NCBI RefSeq assembly: GCF_900128895.1
Contig: NZ_FSQW01000001.1
Location: forward strand, 248,001 to 312,000
DNA from: Parasphingorhabdus marina DSM 22363
GTDB taxonomy: Bacteria > Pseudomonadota > Alphaproteobacteria > Sphingomonadales > Sphingomonadaceae
Direction of reading: 5' to 3'
Length of the DNA stretch: 64,000 bases
Numbering within the stretch: position 1 is the stretch's first letter; each line of letters starts with the position of its first letter. Below the pieces are notes generated by a model, which worked only from the letters and a program-made list of their open reading frames with translations, ran no database searches and was not told the DNA's origin. Both the position numbers and the translations under genes were made by a program. Positions 60,017 through 64,000 of the stretch are shown piece after piece.

Positions 60017-61387
60017 ATGAGGATTACACGCCACTTTATCGATGTCCGCAAGAACGGCCAGAGTCGCCGGGTGCATTACCGCAGGGCGGGCAATGGTCCG
60101 CCGCTGCTGATGGTGCACCAGAGCCCGCGCAGTTCGAAAGAATATGAGACGCTGATCGAGAAGTGGGCGGAGAATTTTACCTGTATCGCCCCCGATACCG
60201 CCGGTTTTGGTCAATCCGATGCATTGCCCGGTCAACCGGAAATCAATGATTTTGCCGATTCCGTTATCGACCTTCTCGATGCGCTGGGTATCGGAAAGTG
60301 TGCCGCATATGGCTTTCACAGCGGCGGCATCATTCTCGTGACAGCCGCAAAACGCCAGGCGAATCGGTTCACCTGTCTGGCCGTTGGCGGCTATGCCGTC
60401 TGGAGTCCGGAAGAAATGGCTCTGTTCAGTGACAGATATCTTCCGGAATTCCATCCCGCCGCTTATGGAGAACATCTCGCCTGGCTGTGGAACAGGATAT
60501 TGGAGCAGAGCTGGTTTTTTCCCTGGTTCGCAACGGATGATGCCCACCGGCTGCCCGTTTCGAATGATCGGCCCGAACGCGTGGATGCGATCGTCCGCGA
60601 GATGCTCGATGCGGGAAATGCCTATCAGGCCGGCTATGGTGCTGTATTGCGGGCGCCGCGCGATATCCCGGCACCGGGTACAGAAGTGCCGCCCTGCCTG
60701 ATCACCGCCTATGACGGAGATCCATTGCAGGATCATATCGACCGGTTGGGTGAATTGCCGTCAAACTGGAACGCACAAAAAGTGCGCACGCCCGAGGATC
60801 TTGAAAATAGCTGCCTCGCCTTCCTGCAACAGCACGAGACGCCCCTGTCCGATCGCATATTGGAAGCCGGAAACGAGGGATTCATTTCCGTTGAAACCGA
60901 GCAGTTTGACGGTCTTGTGCACTGGCGGGGCGAACAGGGGAGTGAAACCCTGGTTCTTCATGGCCCGGGATATGCCATGGCAACGGAACCAGATCCCGGC
61001 TGCATTGCCATTGATTTGCCGGGACATGGTTTGTCTGATGCATGGGATGGCGATCCTCCGGACAATTGGGGCGATTGGCGGGTGGTGATTGATGCAGTGG
61101 CCGCGAATCTGGGGACAACGGACGTCCGCTATCCTGATCTACCCGCTTGCGATCCGGACCGGCTCTATCCCGACCTTTCACCCGACCGCTTTGGCAACTA
61201 CCTCCACATGGCCTGGCAGATCGTTCGGGCGCGACACATGTTTGCACCCTGGTACGAGGTGGATCCCGCGCACGAAAAAGCTTTTGACGCGGATGACCTC
61301 GATCCGGAAAACCTCGCCCGGGAGCATCTTGCCCTGATTCAGGCCTCGGCCGCGAAACACTATCACCTCGCCCTCCAGTCAAGATAA
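60017..61387 (+). CDS. large alpha/beta hydrolase with G-F-H-S-G elbow and a second hydrolase-like half
   Basis: A 456-residue protein. Residues 25-260 are an alpha/beta-hydrolase domain: LLMVHQSPRSS, CIAPDTAGFGQSD and elbow AYGFHSGG with His101 at the nucleophile position. Residues about 305-380 look like the beginning of a second, degenerate hydrolase domain (ETLVLHGPGYAM, CIAIDLPGHGLSD) with no elbow. This is about 190 residues longer than usual. The ATG at 60017 is just after the operator; a frame from 59993 would pass through it. First gene of the rightmost operon. Confidence 0.82.
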   Translation: MRITRHFIDVRKNGQSRRVHYRRAGNGPPLLMVHQSPRSSKEYETLIEKWAENFTCIAPDTAGFGQSDALPGQPEINDFADSVIDLLDALGIGKCAAYGFHSGGIILVTAAKRQANRFTCLAVGGYAVWSPEEMALFSDRYLPEFHPAAYGEHLAWLWNRILEQSWFFPWFATDDAHRLPVSNDRPERVDAIVREMLDAGNAYQAGYGAVLRAPRDIPAPGTEVPPCLITAYDGDPLQDHIDRLGELPSNWNAQKVRTPEDLENSCLAFLQQHETPLSDRILEAGNEGFISVETEQFDGLVHWRGEQGSETLVLHGPGYAMATEPDPGCIAIDLPGHGLSDAWDGDPPDNWGDWRVVIDAVAANLGTTDVRYPDLPACDPDRLYPDLSPDRFGNYLHMAWQIVRARHMFAPWYEVDPAHEKAFDADDLDPENLAREHLALIQASAAKHYHLALQSR

Positions 61388-61399
61388 CAAGGAATATCA

Positions 61400-61891
61400 A
61401 TGGGAATCAAAGAAGACATGCCGCTGCTCGCCCGCCACGAAGGCGTCTGGGACGGCACCTATGCCTATTTCAACGCACAGAATGAAAAGATCGACGAACA
61501 TGCGTCTCGCCTGATCTGCCGTTTCCCCGATAGTGGCGATATCCCCTATCACCAGACCAATCATTACAAGTGGGCGGACGGCAAAACCGAAATCCGCGAG
61601 TTTCCAGCCGAATATCGTGACAAACGCGTGTGGTGGGACAATGATCTGATCAAGGGCTGGGCTGCCGAAGTGCCACTGGATGAATATAACCGCACAGTGA
61701 TGTTATACTGGCAACGGCAGGGTGATCCGTCGCTATATCTGTATGAGCAGATCCAGATTTCGGATGATGGTCAGAACCGGTGCCGGACATGGCACTGGAT
61801 CAGGAATGGCCTGCTCGAGACCCGAACAGCGATACAGGAGACATTCGTGACCAGAGACTGGCGCACAATCGAAGCGGAAATGGAGGCCTGA
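61400..61891 (+). CDS. lipocalin-like protein, DUF3598-type resemblance
   Basis: A 163-residue cytoplasmic beta-barrel-like protein: HEGVWDGTYAYFNAQNEKIDEHASRLICRFPDSGDIPYHQTNHYKWADGKTE, then MLYWQRQGDPSLYLYEQIQISDDGQNRCRTWHWIRNGLLETRT. The G-x-W-x-G opening is lipocalin-like and the Y-x-QTN-x-Y-x-W motif recalls DUF3598. No activity known. AAGGAAT precedes the ATG. It ends one base before the CTG start proposed for the LeuC-like gene. Confidence 0.65.
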   Translation: MGIKEDMPLLARHEGVWDGTYAYFNAQNEKIDEHASRLICRFPDSGDIPYHQTNHYKWADGKTEIREFPAEYRDKRVWWDNDLIKGWAAEVPLDEYNRTVMLYWQRQGDPSLYLYEQIQISDDGQNRCRTWHWIRNGLLETRTAIQETFVTRDWRTIEAEMEA

Positions 61892-61892
61892 G

Positions 61893-63272
61893 CTGACTGG
61901 ACCCCGTTCCCTGTTTGACAAGCTGTGGGACAGCCATGTCGTCGCGGACCTCTCCGCTGGCAGTGCGCTGATCGCGATTGACCGGATATTTTTGCACGAA
62001 CGAACCGGTGCGGCAGCGCTCAACAGTCTCGCTGAAGCCGGACGGACCGTCGCAGACCCGGCGAGGGTATTTGCCGTGACCGACCATATTGTCGACACCC
62101 GGCCCGGCCGGACGGATCAGACCCTGATGCCGGGGGGACAGGCTTTTGTCACCGAAACCCGGGCGGCGGCAAAGGCCGCCGGCATCACCTTGTTTGACGT
62201 GAACGATCCGGATCAGGGGATCGTTCATGTGATTTCTCCGGAACTGGGCATTGTCCTGCCCGGCTGCACGCTGATTGCACCGGACAGCCATACCTGCACC
62301 CAGGGCGCTTTTGGCGCACTCGCCTGGGGCATCGGTTCCTCGGAGGCCGAGCATGCGATGGCGACGGGGACCCTGCGGCTGAACAAGCCGAAATCAATGC
62401 TGGTGAAATTCAGCGGCAAGCGGCCCGAAGGTGTCACTCCCAAGGATATGATCATGACCCTTATCGCGCGTCATGGCGCGGCCGGAGGCAAGGGGCATGC
62501 GGTCGAGTTTGCCGGAGAAGCCGTAACAGCGCTGGATATGGAAGGCCGCATGACCCTGTGCAACATGGCGACCGAATTCTCCGCCATGTCCGGTTTCATT
62601 GCACCAGATGACAAGACTTTCGCATATCTCGAGGGGCGACGCTATGCGCCGAAAAATGTCCTTTGGGAGCAGGCCGTTGCACACTGGAAGACGCTGGCGA
62701 GTGACAGAGATGCAGATTTTGATCAGCATATGGAGATTGATGCCAGCAAGATCGAACCGATGGTCAGCTGGGGCACCAGCCCCGAGCACAGCATCGGGAT
62801 CAGCGACCAGATCCCGGGCAATGCCGGACAACGACCGCTCGAATATATGGATCTCGACAAAGGCCAGCGATTAAGGGGCACGCCCATTGATGCCGCCTTC
62901 ATCGGCAGCTGCACCAACAGCCGCCTTTCCGACTTGCGTCGGGCATCTGCCCTGCTCCGGGGCAAGACCATTGCACCAGGTCTGAAAGCGATTTGCGTAC
63001 CGGGTTCCTCCCGGGTCAAGCGGGAAGCCGAAGCGGAAGGTATTGATCGGCTTTTCCGTGAGGCCGGGTTCGAATGGCGCGAGAGCGGCTGTTCCATGTG
63101 CTTTTATGCCGGAGGGGAGAGCTTCGATGCCGGATCGCGAGTCATCTCCACCACCAACCGTAACTTCGAAAGCCGCCAGGGTCCCAATGTCAAAACCCAT
63201 ATTGCCAGCCCGGAGACCGTGGTGGCCAGTGCCCTTGCCGGTGCCATTGCTGACCCGCGGGAGCTGACCTGA
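61893..63272 (+). CDS. LeuC/aconitase-type hydro-lyase large subunit with probable CTG start
   Basis: The frame contains the full N-terminus of LeuC-type proteins (RSLFDKLWDSHVV) upstream of its first ATG, GTG or TTG codon. A CTG at 61893 has GGAGG exactly six bases upstream and gives 459 residues, the normal size. DSHTCTQGAFGALAWGIGSSE, FIGSCTNSR and ESGCSMCFY supply the three 4Fe-4S cysteines. Enzymes of this shape isomerise isopropylmalate, or hydrate citraconate, dimethylmaleate or homoaconitate. No leuA or leuB lies within the window and it sits in the GntR regulon, so a catabolic role is more likely than leucine synthesis. Confidence 0.85.
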   Translation: MTGPRSLFDKLWDSHVVADLSAGSALIAIDRIFLHERTGAAALNSLAEAGRTVADPARVFAVTDHIVDTRPGRTDQTLMPGGQAFVTETRAAAKAAGITLFDVNDPDQGIVHVISPELGIVLPGCTLIAPDSHTCTQGAFGALAWGIGSSEAEHAMATGTLRLNKPKSMLVKFSGKRPEGVTPKDMIMTLIARHGAAGGKGHAVEFAGEAVTALDMEGRMTLCNMATEFSAMSGFIAPDDKTFAYLEGRRYAPKNVLWEQAVAHWKTLASDRDADFDQHMEIDASKIEPMVSWGTSPEHSIGISDQIPGNAGQRPLEYMDLDKGQRLRGTPIDAAFIGSCTNSRLSDLRRASALLRGKTIAPGLKAICVPGSSRVKREAEAEGIDRLFREAGFEWRESGCSMCFYAGGESFDAGSRVISTTNRNFESRQGPNVKTHIASPETVVASALAGAIADPRELT

Positions 63273-63889
63273 TGGCCGAACCGTTCACGACCCTGACATC
63301 GCTGCCCATGCCGCTGATCCGGGACAATATCGACACCGATCAGATCATTCCGTCACGGGAAATGAAAAGCACCGGAAAAACCGGGCTCGCAGACGGGCTC
63401 TTTGCCGGATGGCGCTATACGGCGATTGGCGGCCGCGATCCTGATGAGTCCTTTGTCCTGAATGATCCGGACTTTGCCAATAGCCGCATCATTCTCGGCG
63501 GGGAGAATTTCGGGTGCGGCTCGAGCCGGGAACATGCCGTCTGGGCTCTGGCCGAATATGGTTTTCGCGCTGTCATCGCACCGAGCTTTGCCCCGATCTT
63601 TGCCGGAAATTGCGTGCGCAACGGAATTTTGCCCGCAGTGCTGGATGCCGAACATGTCGCGGCGATTGCCGAATCCGGCAAGGTGGCAACCATTTCCCTG
63701 CCAGACCAGACCATTGCGATTGACGGCGCAAACAGCTGGCCTTTTCCCCTCGAAGCCGAAGCCAAGGCGATGTTGCTGGAAGGACTGGACGCAATTGATC
63801 TCAGTTTGAAAATGGCCAACGAAATTTCCACATGGCAAGAAGCGGATCGCGCCGCACGGCCATGGATCTATCCAGGAGCAACAGCATGA
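63272..63889 (+). CDS. LeuD-type hydro-lyase small subunit
   Basis: A 205-residue swivelling-domain subunit: PLIRDNIDTDQIIPSREMKSTG and GGENFGCGSSREHAVWAL are the LeuD hallmarks. It pairs with the LeuC-like subunit just upstream (TGATG overlap). The residues after DTDQIIP, which shape substrate choice in this family, read SREMKSTGKTGL and keep an Arg and Lys. Confidence 0.9.
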   Translation: MAEPFTTLTSLPMPLIRDNIDTDQIIPSREMKSTGKTGLADGLFAGWRYTAIGGRDPDESFVLNDPDFANSRIILGGENFGCGSSREHAVWALAEYGFRAVIAPSFAPIFAGNCVRNGILPAVLDAEHVAAIAESGKVATISLPDQTIAIDGANSWPFPLEAEAKAMLLEGLDAIDLSLKMANEISTWQEADRAARPWIYPGATA

Positions 63890-64000
63890 CCCTATCTGTC
63901 ACCATCAGCGAAGTCGGACCGCGCGACGGTCTGCAAAGCGTCGACCGCGTAATGCCGACCGAAGCCAAGAAAGCCTGGATCAAGGCGGAAGCCGAGGCCG
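63886..64000 (+). CDS. HMG-CoA-lyase-like enzyme, 5' part only
   Basis: Thirty-eight codons are inside the window before the edge. TISEVGPRDGLQS matches the N-terminal motif of the HMGL-like/DRE-TIM family (hydroxymethylglutaryl-CoA lyase and relatives), in which the Arg-Asp pair acts in C-C cleavage. It overlaps the LeuD stop (ATGA). A lyase directly after a LeuCD-type hydratase suggests hydration followed by retro-aldol cleavage, as in 2,3-dimethylmalate breakdown. Confidence 0.82.
   Translation, partial: MTLSVTISEVGPRDGLQSVDRVMPTEAKKAWIKAEAEA

Noticed and set aside
61992-63272. Shorter LeuC-like protein from TTG at 61992
   Set aside because: It would delete the conserved FDKLW N-terminus that is encoded in frame just upstream.
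1-64000. CRISPR arrays, insertion sequences, prophage, tRNA or rRNA genes
   Set aside because: I saw no regularly spaced repeats, transposase-like frames, integrase or tRNA-like folds; the only repeats are the operator palindromes, the YD repeats and the REP-like cluster.

Overview
The window reads as chromosomal DNA of an alphaproteobacterium, most likely a sphingomonad. That placement is inference from codon use, the family mix, dense ATGA-type gene overlaps and REP-like palindromes; no rRNA or tRNA is present to confirm it. It falls into three unrelated blocks plus one large regulon. Bases 1-5,096 hold the last codons of a plus-strand gene and a tightly overlapped leftward operon: GNAT-like protein, E1/ThiF-like adenylyltransferase, polytopic membrane protein, second GNAT protein and nitroreductase-like flavoprotein. 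Bases 5,148-10,412 hold an exported RHS/YD-repeat polymorphic toxin whose stop codon overlaps the start of a small AT-rich lipoprotein (probable immunity protein), preceded by a tiny exported YD-repeat protein with its own terminator. Bases 10,868-16,647 hold an RNA-repair operon: Hen1, an RlaP-type nucleotidyltransferase, the three-domain Pnkp kinase-phosphatase-ligase, and a HEAT-repeat-like protein coupled by an ATGA overlap.

From 16.7 kb to the right edge nearly everything appears to belong to one regulon. The palindrome AATTTGTCCGGACAAATT (core TTGTCCGGACAA) occurs, perfect or nearly so, at about 16711, 18334, 21035, 22084, 39498, 45186, 47027, 52670 and 59990, with a looser tandem copy at 59979. 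It lies in front of every major transcription unit, usually between divergent genes. One copy overlaps the start codon of the only regulator in the block, a GntR/HutC-type protein (39501-40250), which is therefore the likely DNA-binding partner and probably autoregulated.

The roughly 50 regulon genes look like a catabolic pathway for an unidentified nitrogen-containing, carboxylated compound. There is an exported arm (Tat-type flavin amine oxidase, two nitrilase-fold proteins with Ser at the catalytic Cys position, a DUF1838-type protein, other secreted proteins). There are two MFS transporters and two paralogous membrane proteins. C-N bond hydrolases include three PuuE-like polysaccharide-deacetylase-fold proteins, an N-carbamoylsarcosine-amidase-like cysteine hydrolase and an amidase-signature enzyme. 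Three alpha/beta hydrolases carry G-x-H-x-G in place of G-x-S-x-G. The redox set has three MDR enzymes, two SDRs and an aldehyde dehydrogenase, with several VOC, YciI, DUF1330 and HapK-like small proteins. CoA-dependent steps include a phenylacetate-CoA-ligase-like enzyme, a crotonase, two tandem MmgE/PrpD proteins, two CaiB-type CoA transferases, an acyl-CoA dehydrogenase, a MaoC hydratase resembling itaconyl/mesaconyl-CoA hydratase and a CitE-type lyase. The last group could deliver pyruvate and acetyl-CoA through citramalyl-CoA. At the right edge LeuC/LeuD-like subunits and the start of an HMG-CoA-lyase-like gene form a second hydro-lyase plus lyase module; the LeuC gene appears to use a CTG start. 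Two copies of an unusual module, a methyltransferase-like protein plus a small helical partner, sit in separate operons. I know no described pathway that combines these parts.
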